Shown in pieces: positions 35,525 through 45,964 of a DNA stretch of 64,000 nt. The stretch spans positions 62,001 to 126,000 of the forward strand of contig JADJMO010000010.1 in assembly GCA_016709545.1 (NCBI GenBank). Reading direction: 5' to 3'. The notes under the pieces were generated by a model, which made no database searches, was not told the DNA's origin, and saw nothing but the letters and a program-made list of their open reading frames with translations. Each line of letters starts with the position of its first letter. The first letter of the stretch is position 1. A program made the position numbers and the translations under genes. Source of the DNA: Myxococcales bacterium. GTDB taxonomy: Bacteria > Myxococcota_A > Polyangia > Polyangiales > JADJMO01.

Positions 35525-36691
35525 ATGCAGAGAGCCGTCGCGGCGACGTTCGGACTGATGGTCTCGACGATCCCCGCGTTCGCCCACGCCGACGAGACCG
35601 CGCCCGCCAACGTCGTGAGCGTCGGGTACCTCCGCACGTGGGTGTTCGGCGACGCCGGGGTCACCTCGCACGGCCTCGAGGCCACGTACATGCACTACCC
35701 GGTCGCGAAGAACTTCCTCGCGTACTGCGCGCTCGCGCAGTTCGAGACCTACGGCGGCGCGTACCGGTGGGCGCTCGGCGGGCAGCTCGCGATGGGGTTC
35801 GTCGGCGTGGAGCTCGCGCTCGCGCGGCGCGGCGCCGACACGCTCCACGACGCCACCTTCGGGGTGCACGCCGCCCCCTATCTGTCGGTGGGGGTCTTGC
35901 ACCTCGCGCTGCGGGTCGTCTCGCCGATCGGCGGAGCAGACGGCCGCTACCCGACCGAGGTCGGTCTCACGCTCGGTATCAAGGTGCCGGTGCCCATCGA
36001 TCAGATGCCCGAGCTCCTGCGCATCCGCGTGCCGGCCGGCCGGCCGCTGCGCGGAGCCGACGGCACCGCGTGGCTCCCAGAGGTCGTCCTCGGCGCGTGC
36101 GGCGCGGTCGAGCGACCGCTGCTCGGCGAGACGTCTTCCCGCCGCGTCGCGGCCGCCCGCTTCGTCGCCGACGGTCAGCTCGAGTGCGCCGCGGTCGCGA
36201 GCTTCCTGCGCCTCGCCGAGGAGCTCCGGGCGCTCGCCGTCGACCCCGCGCTCGTCGACGCGGCGCTCGCGGCCGCCGAGGACGAGGTCCACCACACCGA
36301 CCTCTGCTTCGCGCTCGCGAGCGCCTTCGCCGGCGTGCCGCTGGCTCCTGGACCGAAGCCCGAGGTCTCGCCGCGACGCCTGGACTGGTCCACGCTGGCC
36401 GTGGAGTTGTTCGTCGACGGCTGCTGCGGAGAGGGCCTGGCGGCCGAAGCGGCCAGGGAGGAGGCCACACGCACCGACGACCCGGTCGTCCGGGCTGTCC
36501 TCACCACCATCGCCGACGACGAACAGCGCCACGCCGAGCTCGGCTGGCAGATCGTGACCTTCTGCCTGCAGGTCGCGCCCTCGGTCCGTCGCGATCTCGA
36601 CGCCGCGATCGCGGGCCTCGACAGCGAAGGTCCGTCCCTGGCGGCTCGCGTCCGGCGAGGCGCCGTTCGACGACTGCGTGACAGCCACTGA
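35525..36691 (+). CDS. Fusion of envelope beta-domain with ferritin-like domain
   Basis: 388 residues. A signal peptide (VAATFGLMVSTIPAFAHA) is followed by a beta-rich domain of about 160 residues (VSVGYLRTWVFG, GQLAMGFVGVELALA) that resembles the small envelope protein at 2827. From about residue 210 the protein turns helical and has ferritin-like diiron ligands: ADGQLECAAVASF, EDEVHHTD and DDEQRHAELGW. These ExxH motifs pair as in rubrerythrin-like four-helix bundles, but a third helix (GEGLAAEAAREEA) carries the remaining acidic ligand. Such a fusion is unusual; if exported, the diiron site would work outside the cytoplasm. Function unknown. Confidence 0.7.
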   Translation: MQRAVAATFGLMVSTIPAFAHADETAPANVVSVGYLRTWVFGDAGVTSHGLEATYMHYPVAKNFLAYCALAQFETYGGAYRWALGGQLAMGFVGVELALARRGADTLHDATFGVHAAPYLSVGVLHLALRVVSPIGGADGRYPTEVGLTLGIKVPVPIDQMPELLRIRVPAGRPLRGADGTAWLPEVVLGACGAVERPLLGETSSRRVAAARFVADGQLECAAVASFLRLAEELRALAVDPALVDAALAAAEDEVHHTDLCFALASAFAGVPLAPGPKPEVSPRRLDWSTLAVELFVDGCCGEGLAAEAAREEATRTDDPVVRAVLTTIADDEQRHAELGWQIVTFCLQVAPSVRRDLDAAIAGLDSEGPSLAARVRRGAVRRLRDSH

Positions 36692-36729
36692 CCCTTGCCG
36701 AGCGGCCGTTCACCGCCCATCGTACGTCG

Positions 36730-37785
36730 GTGCGCACCGTCTTCTTCCTCTCGGGAGCTTGGATTCTGGGTTGTTCGGCGCTGGGTTGCTCGGCGCAGGG
36801 TGAAGACCCGGGCGGGATCGACGGAGGGAGCGATGCACGGAGCGACGTCGTGGCGGAAGCGGTCGTCGACGGCGGCGACGACGGGTTCATCGCCGACGTC
36901 CCCCTGATCGAGACCGGCCCGCCCCCCGTCGAGCGCGTGTACGCCAACACCGATCAGGATCTGTGGCGGATGGACCCGGCCACCAAGACCATCAGCCGCA
37001 TCGGCGACTTCGTCGACGCGTCGGGCACCGCGCTCGCCGAGCCCATGACCGACATCGCGGTCGACAAGGCCGGCAACCTGTTCGGCAACTCGGTCGGCAA
37101 GATCTACACGCTGAAGCTCCCGGCCGGAGACACCGGCAACGTCACCGCCACCGTCCTCGTCTCGCTCCCCGCGAGCAGCCCCCGCATGTACGCGCTCGGG
37201 TTCGCGCCGAGCGGCGTGCTCGGCGCCGCCGAGGCGCTGATCGGCGGCGACGCGGCCGGCGATCTCTATCTCATCCCCACCGACGGCAGCGCGCCCCTCG
37301 GCGTCGGCACGTTCGGCAAGGTCACGGCGAGCGATCCGGGCGGCGGCGCCGCGGGCGACTACTGGCAGCTCTCGGGCGACATCGCCTTCTTCGAGGGCAC
37401 CACGGGGCCGATCGGCCTCGCCACGCTGCGGCCGTGCACCAAGCCCGCCGACACGGCCACCTGCAAGAACGGCAACGACGTGCTCGTCGAGATCGACGTC
37501 ACCGCGCTCGCGAAGAAGAGCGCCACGAGCAACCTCAAGAAGCGCTTCATCGGCACGAGCGGCACCGGCTTCGGTCGGCTCTACGGCCTCGGCGCCTGGG
37601 GCGGCGAGGCGTTCGCGTTCCAGCGCTTCTCGACGAGCGGCGCCACCACGACCGCCTTGTTCCTCTCGATCTCGCTGGTCGACGGCAAGGGCAAGATCGA
37701 GAAGGACTTCCCCACCATCGCCGCCGCCAAGAACGGCTGGAGCGGCGCAGGCGTCACCACCAAGGCGAAGATCGACCTCAAATGA
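36730..37785 (+). CDS. Lipoprotein, propeller-like
   Basis: 351 residues from GTG 36730. Signal peptide with lipobox (SALGC), then an Asp/Gly/Ala linker to about residue 55. The body contains repeated short strands typical of a YncE/NHL or SMP-30-like beta-propeller: YANTDQDLWRMDPATKTI, DIAVDKAGNLFGNSVGKI, GFAPSGVLGAAEALIGG and SGTGFGRLYGLGAWGGEAFAF. No catalytic motif seen. Convergent with the membrane-protein operon at 37839 and separated from it by a perfect inverted repeat. Confidence 0.7.
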   Translation: MRTVFFLSGAWILGCSALGCSAQGEDPGGIDGGSDARSDVVAEAVVDGGDDGFIADVPLIETGPPPVERVYANTDQDLWRMDPATKTISRIGDFVDASGTALAEPMTDIAVDKAGNLFGNSVGKIYTLKLPAGDTGNVTATVLVSLPASSPRMYALGFAPSGVLGAAEALIGGDAAGDLYLIPTDGSAPLGVGTFGKVTASDPGGGAAGDYWQLSGDIAFFEGTTGPIGLATLRPCTKPADTATCKNGNDVLVEIDVTALAKKSATSNLKKRFIGTSGTGFGRLYGLGAWGGEAFAFQRFSTSGATTTALFLSISLVDGKGKIEKDFPTIAAAKNGWSGAGVTTKAKIDLK

Positions 37786-37789
37786 GCGT

Positions 37790-37821
37790 GACCCTCGAGC
37801 CCCGCGTGAGGGTCGAGGGTC
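37790..37821. terminator. Bidirectional stem-loop between convergent genes
   Basis: GACCCTCGA (37790-37798) is a perfect inverted repeat of TCGAGGGTC (37813-37821) with a 14 nt loop. It sits between the stop codons of two convergent genes, the place expected for a terminator; there is no T-run. Confidence 0.55.
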
Positions 37822-37838
37822 CCACCAGTCGTCCGTGA

Positions 37839-39437
37839 TCAGGCCGGGGTCGGCTCGCCGAAGGGCATCGGCGGGGGCGGCACCGAGGCCGCCTTCGCCG
37901 CGACCAGATCGTACTTCTTCAGGAACGCGAGGCCCTTGAGGCCGCGGAACGCCCAGAAGCAGAGCACGAACCCGAGCACGAACACCCCCGAGCCGCCAAG
38001 CAGGATGAGCGTCCAGTTGGGCTCGTCCTTGCCGAAGCCCTTCTCGAGCAGCTTCTCCACCAGAGGCTCTGCACCGAGCACGAACACCACCGGGAAGACC
38101 TGCGCCCAGAGCAGCGCGAGCGTGCCCCAGCCCCAGAACTTCTTGTGAGCAGAGAGCGGCACCTTGTCGTGGAAGCGCTGCTGGAAGATCTTGTGCGCCT
38201 TGCCGAGGAAGAACCCGGTCGAGACCAGCACCACCATCACGTTGAGGACGAGGAACACCACCGTGCCGGCGAGGCTCCCGAAGATCAGACCCGACGAGGC
38301 GTCCGGCGTCTGCACGTAGATCACGTCGACGAAGAACGTGTTGAGGAAGTTCTCCACCGCCGGTCGCACCGCGAGCGCGAGCAGCTCGCCCGAGAGCAGC
38401 GTGACGACCGCGAGCAGCACGATGAGACACAGCGTCGCCAGCAGCTCGCGACCCACCTTGCGGAAGGCCTCCTTCACGACGCCCTCGGTGTTCTCACCGG
38501 CGGCCGCGCGCCCCGGCAGCTTGATCAGCTCGACCAGCATCGGCTTGGCGCCGACGAGGAAGAGGAAGATCGCCATCGTGGTCATCACCAGGGGCAGATA
38601 GTCGAAGATCCAGAGCATCCCCTTGAACCACTTGGCGGCGGCGAGGAACGGCTGGGCGTCCTTGGCGATCTTCTGGACGTTCTCGAGCAGCGCGACCGGC
38701 ACCGACTCCTCGCTCGAAGAGAGCTGGTCGAGCGTGGGCTGGATGAGCTGCGGGCCGAACGAGATGAGGTGATCCGCCGAGTCGCCGATGCCGTCGAGCG
38801 CGGCCTCGACGATCTTGATCTGCGGGTTGGTGAACTTGGCGAGCGCGCCCTGCACGTTCTTGAGCAGCATGACGATCGCCGCGAACAGGTTCATGACGAT
38901 GACCGACGCGAACGCCGCGATGGCGCTGGTCTTGAACAGCACCCCGAGCTTGCCCGGGTACTTCTTGGCCAGGAAGATCGGCATCAGGAGCAGCAGGAAG
39001 CCGAGCATCGACACCCAGCCGAGCACCATCGACAGGCGCTCCATCTTGGCCTCCTGGGCCTTCTCCATCTTGGCCTCGATCTTCCCGAGGACCTTCTCCT
39101 TGATCTTGGGGAGGATCCCGCGGATGAACGCGGCGTACTTCTCGGGATCGTGCGAGGCCGCCGCGGTCTCGCCGGCCTTCTCCTCCGCCGGGGACATGTC
39201 GCCCTCGCCCTCGGGGCCGGCCTTGGCTGTCGCAGGCGCGGCCTCGTCGCCGTCCTTCTTCACGGGGTCGTGCGCCTTGGCCTCGGCCGAGGGCTCCTTC
39301 GCCTCGTGCGCGGGCGCGGCCGCGGCCGGCGCCTCCTTGTTCAGATCCTCGGGCTCGTCCGCGCGGACCTCCGGCGCGACCATCAAGGCCGCACCGAGGA
39401 CGAGCGCGCCGAGCTTGCCTGCCCAGCGGATGTTCAT
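37839..39437 (-). CDS. Polytopic membrane protein of unknown function
   Basis: 532 residues. A signal peptide (LGALVLGAALMVAPEVRA) precedes a low-complexity, charge-rich segment of about 90 residues (Ala/Glu/Lys/Asp). A basic coiled-coil-like stretch (GKIEAKMEKAQEAKMERL) leads to about seven membrane helices in the rest. The C-terminus is Pro-rich. No family was recognised. It lies 18 nt after the DUF4234-like gene on the same strand, so the two are an operon, perhaps a membrane complex. Confidence 0.65.
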   Translation of the reverse strand: MNIRWAGKLGALVLGAALMVAPEVRADEPEDLNKEAPAAAAPAHEAKEPSAEAKAHDPVKKDGDEAAPATAKAGPEGEGDMSPAEEKAGETAAASHDPEKYAAFIRGILPKIKEKVLGKIEAKMEKAQEAKMERLSMVLGWVSMLGFLLLLMPIFLAKKYPGKLGVLFKTSAIAAFASVIVMNLFAAIVMLLKNVQGALAKFTNPQIKIVEAALDGIGDSADHLISFGPQLIQPTLDQLSSSEESVPVALLENVQKIAKDAQPFLAAAKWFKGMLWIFDYLPLVMTTMAIFLFLVGAKPMLVELIKLPGRAAAGENTEGVVKEAFRKVGRELLATLCLIVLLAVVTLLSGELLALAVRPAVENFLNTFFVDVIYVQTPDASSGLIFGSLAGTVVFLVLNVMVVLVSTGFFLGKAHKIFQQRFHDKVPLSAHKKFWGWGTLALLWAQVFPVVFVLGAEPLVEKLLEKGFGKDEPNWTLILLGGSGVFVLGFVLCFWAFRGLKGLAFLKKYDLVAAKAASVPPPPMPFGEPTPA

Positions 39438-39455
39438 CGGCTTCTTGCTCCGCGC

Positions 39456-39875
39456 TCAGCGACCGCTGGTCCAGAGCTCGTTCATCGCGTTCTGGCCGAG
39501 GAGCGGCACCGCCGGGAAGAACAGGATCGTGAGCACCACCCAGGTCGTACCCTTCGGCTGCGCGTCGGTGCGCCCCTGCTTCACCTGCGCTTCGTGCACG
39601 AGGCGGGCGAGCTTGGCCACGTGCCAGAACCCGGCGATGCCGAGCGTGAGCAGGCTGATGACGAAGTCCTTCGTCGGGGAGACCTCGGCGTCGGACTTGC
39701 CGAGGTAGGCCTTCATCTCCGGAAGAGCCTTGAAGTACAGCCAGATCATCCACGCGATCGGGAAGAACAGCGACAGCACCGTCCAGACCGCGCCGCTCCG
39801 CACCTCGCCGCGGGCGCCGAAGGTGGCGGGGTTGGACTGGACGGGGGCGGCGACGTACGAAACCTGCGAGGCCAT
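39456..39875 (-). CDS. DUF4234-like small membrane protein
   Basis: 139 residues with three hydrophobic segments: FFPIAWMIWLYFK, ISLLTLGIAGFWHVAKLA and VVLTILFFPAVPLLG. The middle LGIAGFWHVAKLARLVHEAQ resembles the core of DUF4234 proteins, which have the T-LG(I/L)xxxYW motif. The N-terminal 35 residues are a short cytoplasmic extension. Upstream partner in a two-gene operon with the larger membrane protein. Function unknown. Confidence 0.6.
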   Translation of the reverse strand: MASQVSYVAAPVQSNPATFGARGEVRSGAVWTVLSLFFPIAWMIWLYFKALPEMKAYLGKSDAEVSPTKDFVISLLTLGIAGFWHVAKLARLVHEAQVKQGRTDAQPKGTTWVVLTILFFPAVPLLGQNAMNELWTSGR

Positions 39876-39965
39876 GGGCGTGCTCTTGGAAGCGAGCCGA
39901 TTCAGCCGGCTCGCCCCCCTGACGCACGCCCACCCGGGCCGTCGCAGAAAATCTCGAACCTGATT

Positions 39966-40520
39966 TCAGTGCTTGTGGGCCTCCACCGTGCTCGCCTGGG
40001 GCCCCTTCTCGCCGAGCTCCTCGACGAACCGGACCTCTTGCCCGAGGGCGAGCTGGTCGAACCGGTCGTGCAGGACGGCGTTGCGGTGGAAGTAGACCTC
40101 CACCCCCTCGGCGCTCTCGAGGAAGCCGTAGCCCTCGTACCCGAACAGCTTCACGATCTTCCCGCGTGTGGTCGCGCCTTCGTGCTCGTGGCGACGCGGG
40201 CTGTGCTTGCGGAGGTGCTCCTTGAGGGCGTGGACGGCGTGGTCGACCCCGTCGTCGATGCCGGCGTAGACGTCCTCGCGCGGGCCACCCGCCGAAGGGC
40301 GGTTCCCGACGACGAGCGCGTGGCCAGGCAGGGTGAGGTCGACGCGGACGTGGTAACGGTCCCCTTGCTTGTGGTGGCGGTGCGGGGTCTCGATGACGAC
40401 CCGGCAGCTGGTCAGGCGGTCGTGGACATGATCGAGCTTGGCTGCGCGCTTGTGGACGTAGTCGGTGATGGCGTCGGTCGGCTCGAAGTCACGAAAGGTC
40501 ACCTGGATCGGATTCAACAT
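39966..40520 (-). CDS. HPF/RaiA ribosome-associated protein fused to a cold-shock domain
   Basis: 184 residues from ATG 40520, preceded by AGGAGG at 5 nt. Residues 1-115 form the HPF/RaiA fold (ITDYVHKRAAKLDHVHDRL, then TLPGHALVV). These proteins bind the 30S decoding site and inactivate or dimerise ribosomes in stress. The usual basic C-terminal residues are replaced by a HKQGDRYH insert. Residues about 120-180 are a cold-shock/CSD domain with GKIVKLFGYEGYGFLESAEG and VYFHRNAV; the RNP1-type motif GYGFL is present in variant form. The combination would give an RNA-binding extension on the ribosome factor. A sigma54-like promoter is upstream. Confidence 0.88.
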   Translation of the reverse strand: MLNPIQVTFRDFEPTDAITDYVHKRAAKLDHVHDRLTSCRVVIETPHRHHKQGDRYHVRVDLTLPGHALVVGNRPSAGGPREDVYAGIDDGVDHAVHALKEHLRKHSPRRHEHEGATTRGKIVKLFGYEGYGFLESAEGVEVYFHRNAVLHDRFDQLALGQEVRFVEELGEKGPQASTVEAHKH

Positions 40521-40549
40521 GCGGCCTCCTGGGGCTTGCCCACCACTAG

Positions 40550-40564
40550 GCAAAGTGTGGGCCC
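40550..40564 (-). promoter_or_regulatory. Sigma54-type -24/-12 promoter candidate
   Basis: On the minus strand GGGCCC, N5, TTGC matches the consensus TGGCAC-N5-TTGC at 8 of 10 defined positions, with the invariant GG and GC exactly 12 bp apart. It lies 30 nt before the ATG of the HPF/RaiA-CSD gene. HPF genes are linked to RpoN in other bacteria, and a sigma54 activator is encoded in this window. Confidence 0.45.
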
Positions 40565-40572
40565 GACCGGCG

Positions 40573-40604
40573 AACTGCGCGTGAACGGCGCGCGCAACTG
40601 CGCG
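40573..40604. repeat. Direct repeats AACTGCGCG with 23 bp period
   Basis: AACTGCGCG occurs at 40573-40581 and again at 40596-40604, a period of 23 bp or about two helical turns, just upstream of the sigma54-like promoter. They could be binding sites for a dimeric regulator; no binding protein is known. Confidence 0.3.
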
Positions 40605-40657
40605 AAACCAGGCTTCTGACTGCAAACGGTTCGCCGATCGCGCGCGTTGCACCCACC

Positions 40658-41740
<1,083 letters not shown>

Positions 41741-41774
41741 GCGCGTCGAAGCGTAACCGCAGTCGACCCGGCGT

Positions 41775-41783
41775 TGGTAGGAT
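41775..41783 (+). promoter_or_regulatory. Extended -10 promoter (TGGTAGGAT), leaderless
   Basis: TGG plus TAGGAT lies 6 nt before GTG 41790, consistent with leaderless initiation of the sigma factor gene. Confidence 0.45.
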
Positions 41784-41789
41784 CGGTCG

Positions 41790-42569
41790 GTGGACCGACG
41801 CCTGGCCGAAGCCCGCGCGAGCCTGCCGCGCGTCGCGGTGGACGAGGCCGCGCTCGCCGCGCACGTCGCGCGCGTCGACCCCGAGGGCACGAGCGAGCGC
41901 CTCGCCGATCTCGTCGTCGCCTTCGCCGCGGCGCGCGGGGACGCGACCGCCATCGGCCTCGTCGAGGAGATCCTCGTCGACATCCGTCCCTCCCTGCTCC
42001 TGCTCCGCCTGCCACCCGAGGCCCTCGACGAGGTGCTGCAGCAGGTGCGAACGCGCCTCTTGATGGCCTCGCCGGACGGCGCCGCACCGCGGCTCGAGGC
42101 CTACGGCGGCAAGGGGCCGCTCGGTGCGTTCGTGCGGGTGGTCGCCACGAGGGTCGCGCTCTCGGCCAAGCGCGCGCGCGATCCGCTCGCGGGCACCGAC
42201 GACGGCCTCGCCACGCTCGCCTCGGATCAGGACTCGGCGGAGCTCGCGACGCTTCGCGCGACCCACGCCGAGACGTTCCGTGCTGCCCTGCACGCAGCGC
42301 TGGGGGAGCTCGAGCCCGAGCAACGGAGCGTCCTGCGCCTGCAGCTGCTCGATGGCCTCGGCGTCGACGAGATCGGCCTCGTCCACCAGGTCCACCGCGC
42401 CACCGCGGCGCGCTGGATCGTGCGGGCCAAGGAGGACTTGCGCCGGCGCACGCGCAAGCAGCTCGAGGCGCGCCTCGCCCTGCGCGGGCCGGAGCTCGAG
42501 AGCCTCGTCGCCGCCCTGCAGAGCCGCCTCGACCTGAGCCTCGAACGGGTCCTCCGCGACCTGAGCTGA
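41790..42569 (+). CDS. ECF-like sigma70-family transcription factor
   Basis: 259 residues from GTG 41790. The C-terminal region has sigma70 region 4 features: LGELEPEQRSVLRLQLLDGLGVDEIGLVHQVHRATAARWI, the helix-turn-helix that contacts -35. Region 2-like sequence is around residues 95-125 (PLGAFVRVVATRVALSAKRARDP). An extra N-terminal 60 residues precede it. Its divergent neighbour is a zf-HC2 kinase, so a kinase-regulated sigma factor is a reasonable inference. A kinase and a PEGA/TPR protein lie immediately downstream, forming a small signalling cluster. Confidence 0.75.
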   Translation: MDRRLAEARASLPRVAVDEAALAAHVARVDPEGTSERLADLVVAFAAARGDATAIGLVEEILVDIRPSLLLLRLPPEALDEVLQQVRTRLLMASPDGAAPRLEAYGGKGPLGAFVRVVATRVALSAKRARDPLAGTDDGLATLASDQDSAELATLRATHAETFRAALHAALGELEPEQRSVLRLQLLDGLGVDEIGLVHQVHRATAARWIVRAKEDLRRRTRKQLEARLALRGPELESLVAALQSRLDLSLERVLRDLS

Positions 42570-42642
42570 CGCCGTGCGACACGCCTGTTCAGGCGGGGGC
42601 GCGACTGGCACGACGCCCCGGGCTTCGCTAGACCTCCGCACG

Positions 42643-43863
<1,221 letters not shown>

Positions 43864-43883
<20 letters not shown>

Positions 43884-44853
43884 GTTCGCGCTCGCCCTCG
43901 CGCTCGCGCTGGCCGCCCCTGTGAGCGCGGCCGACGACGCCGACGAGGCGCGTGCCGCGTTCGAGGAGGGCACCAAGCTCGTGGTCGAGGCGCGCTGGTC
44001 CGAGGCGCTCGCGGCCTTCGAGCGCGCCGAGAAGAAGAAGCCGCACCCGGTCACCACCTTCGACATCGCGGCGTGCGAGCGCGCGATGGGCCGCTACACC
44101 CGCGCGCGCACCACGCTGCGCCGCGCGCTCCGCGAGCACGAGACCGGCGAGCACGGCAAGCTCCCCGACAACCTCGTGGTCGACGCCAGGGCCTGGGATT
44201 CGGAGATCGACAAGCTGGTCGCGCGCGCCGCGATCACGCTGGTGCCCGACTCGGCCAACGTGCTCGTCGACGGTCGGCCGCTGTTCCTCGAGTCCAGCAA
44301 GCCCACCGTGCTGGTCGCGGGCGTGCGTGCCCCCGGCTCGGGCGAGGTGCCACCGACGGCGAGCTTCACCGTCCTGCTCGATCCCGGCCCGCACGTCTTG
44401 CTGTTGCAGCGCAAAGGGTTCACCGACGCCGTGGTGAACCGCAGCTTCGTCGGCGGCACCACGACCACGCTCGAGCTCACCCTCGACAAGCTCCCCGCCA
44501 CCCTGCGCATCACGGCGAACCGCGAGAGCGCCCTCGTGACCGTCGACGGCAAGGATCTGGGCCCCGCGCCGCTCGACGTCCTGCGCCCCGCGGGCACCTA
44601 CCACGTGGTCGTCACCAAGGTCGGCTACACCACGTTCGACCAGACGGTGAAGGTGGGCGCCGGCGAGTCGCTGCGCGTGAGCGCGACCCTCCCCGTGGAC
44701 GAGCCCTCGATCACCAAGCGCTGGTGGTTCTGGGCCGGCTCGGCGGCGCTGGTCGGCGGCGTCGCGCTCGGCACCTGGTACCTCACCCGCCCCGCGCCCG
44801 CCCGACCCGAGGTCGACGGCGGCACCCTGGGCTGGAAGATCCAGGTGCCCTGA
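43864..44853 (+). CDS. TPR/PEGA-domain membrane-anchored protein
   Basis: 329 residues. The signal peptide (EFALALALALAAPVSA) is followed by a short TPR-like helical region (EEGTKLVVEARWSEALAAFERAEKK), then PEGA-type beta domains: LLVQ-like ANVLVDGRPL, LDPGPHVLLLQRKGF, VTVDGKDLGPAPLDVLRPAGTYHVVVTKVGY. PEGA units are surface-exposed peptidoglycan- or polymer-associated modules. A C-terminal transmembrane helix (RWWFWAGSAALVGGVALGTWYL) follows, unusual for this position, with a short tail. It overlaps the preceding kinase gene by 20 nt and likely is cotranscribed. Confidence 0.82.
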
Positions 44854-44866
44854 TTTTGCCAGGGTC

Positions 44867-45925
44867 TCAGGCAGGAGTTGTCTGGTCCACGTGGCCGGCG
44901 GGCTGGTGCTGGCAGAGCGGGTCTTCGCCGAGCAGGTCACCGCTCGCGAGGTAGGCGCGGGCGCGCGAGCCACCGCAGGCAGTGCGGACCTCGCACGCGC
45001 CGCAGCGGCCGTGGAACGAGTCCACGTCGCGCAGCGAGAGGAACAGCGGAGCCTCGCGGTAGATCTGGAGCGCGTCGCCGCTGCGCACGTTGCCGGCGGC
45101 GACCGGCAAGAAGCCCGAGGGGAACACCTCTCCGTCGTGCGAGACGAACATGATGCCGTTGCCATCGCGGATGCCGGCGGCGTGGCCGCGGCCGGGGGCG
45201 GAGAGCCGCGACTCGGCCACGATGCGGCGGAAGTGCGGCGCCTCGGTGGTGGTGACGATCATGCCGGGCAACGTGGCGCGCTCGGCCAGCCACCCGAGCA
45301 GCTTGGTGCAGGCGTCGGCGGAGATGGGCTGCAGCACGACGCCACGTCCGACCGTCACGAGGAAGAACAGGCTCCAGCGGGCCGCGCCGATCTGGCGCGC
45401 GAGGGTCTCGATGCCGGGAATCTCCGCGAGGGTCTCCTCGGCGACGAGCGTGTTGACCTGGAACGGGAGCCCGAGCTCGCGCGCCTGCTCGCCCGCGATC
45501 AGCGTGCGCTCGAACGTGCCCGTCACACCGCGGATGCCGTCGTGGACCGTCTGCGTCGCGCCGTCGAGCGAGAGCGAGATCGCCTCGACCCCCGCCTCCT
45601 TGAACGCGCGGATCGCCTCGCGGGTGAGCCGCGGGGTCGCGCTCGGCGAGACCGAGATGCCGAGGCCGAGCGAGCGGCCCTTGGCGATGAGGTCGAACAG
45701 GTCGGGGCGCTCGAGCGGATCGCCGCCGGTCAACACGACGTGCGGCTTGGGGGTGCCCGTCGCCAGCTCTTCGAGGAGCTTGAAGCCCTCGGCCGTGCTG
45801 AGCTCTTCCGGTGCGCGGTGGGTCGCAGCTTCTGCGCGACAGTGCCGGCAGGCGAGCCCACAGGCGCGGGTGATCTCCCAGTAAACCCGCATGGGGGCCT
45901 GGGAGAAGGAATGACGAGCGGTCAT
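44867..45925 (-). CDS. Radical SAM/SPASM protein (heme-biosynthesis-like)
   Basis: 352 residues from ATG 45925. The start RVYWEITRACGLACRHC places the CX3CX2C 4Fe-4S motif near residue 22, and LTGGDPLERPDL replaces GGEPL. The C-terminal SPASM region has CGACEVRTAC followed by a GG and a later CQH, typical of CX2CX5C...C auxiliary clusters. The profile resembles TIGR04053/AhbD-type rSAM proteins involved in heme or d1-heme maturation or peptide modification, but the exact subgroup is uncertain. It is 39 nt downstream of two FGE-fold lipoprotein genes, the last gene of a minus-strand run. Confidence 0.85.
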   Translation of the reverse strand: MTARHSFSQAPMRVYWEITRACGLACRHCRAEAATHRAPEELSTAEGFKLLEELATGTPKPHVVLTGGDPLERPDLFDLIAKGRSLGLGISVSPSATPRLTREAIRAFKEAGVEAISLSLDGATQTVHDGIRGVTGTFERTLIAGEQARELGLPFQVNTLVAEETLAEIPGIETLARQIGAARWSLFFLVTVGRGVVLQPISADACTKLLGWLAERATLPGMIVTTTEAPHFRRIVAESRLSAPGRGHAAGIRDGNGIMFVSHDGEVFPSGFLPVAAGNVRSGDALQIYREAPLFLSLRDVDSFHGRCGACEVRTACGGSRARAYLASGDLLGEDPLCQHQPAGHVDQTTPA

Positions 45926-45964
45926 GCGCCCGTGGCTGTGCAAGCTCGGGGCCAGACGCCCGGG

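Noticed and set aside
44848..44864. CCCTG...CAGGG hairpin between convergent genes
   Set aside because: Only five base pairs, overlaps a stop codon and has no supporting sequence.
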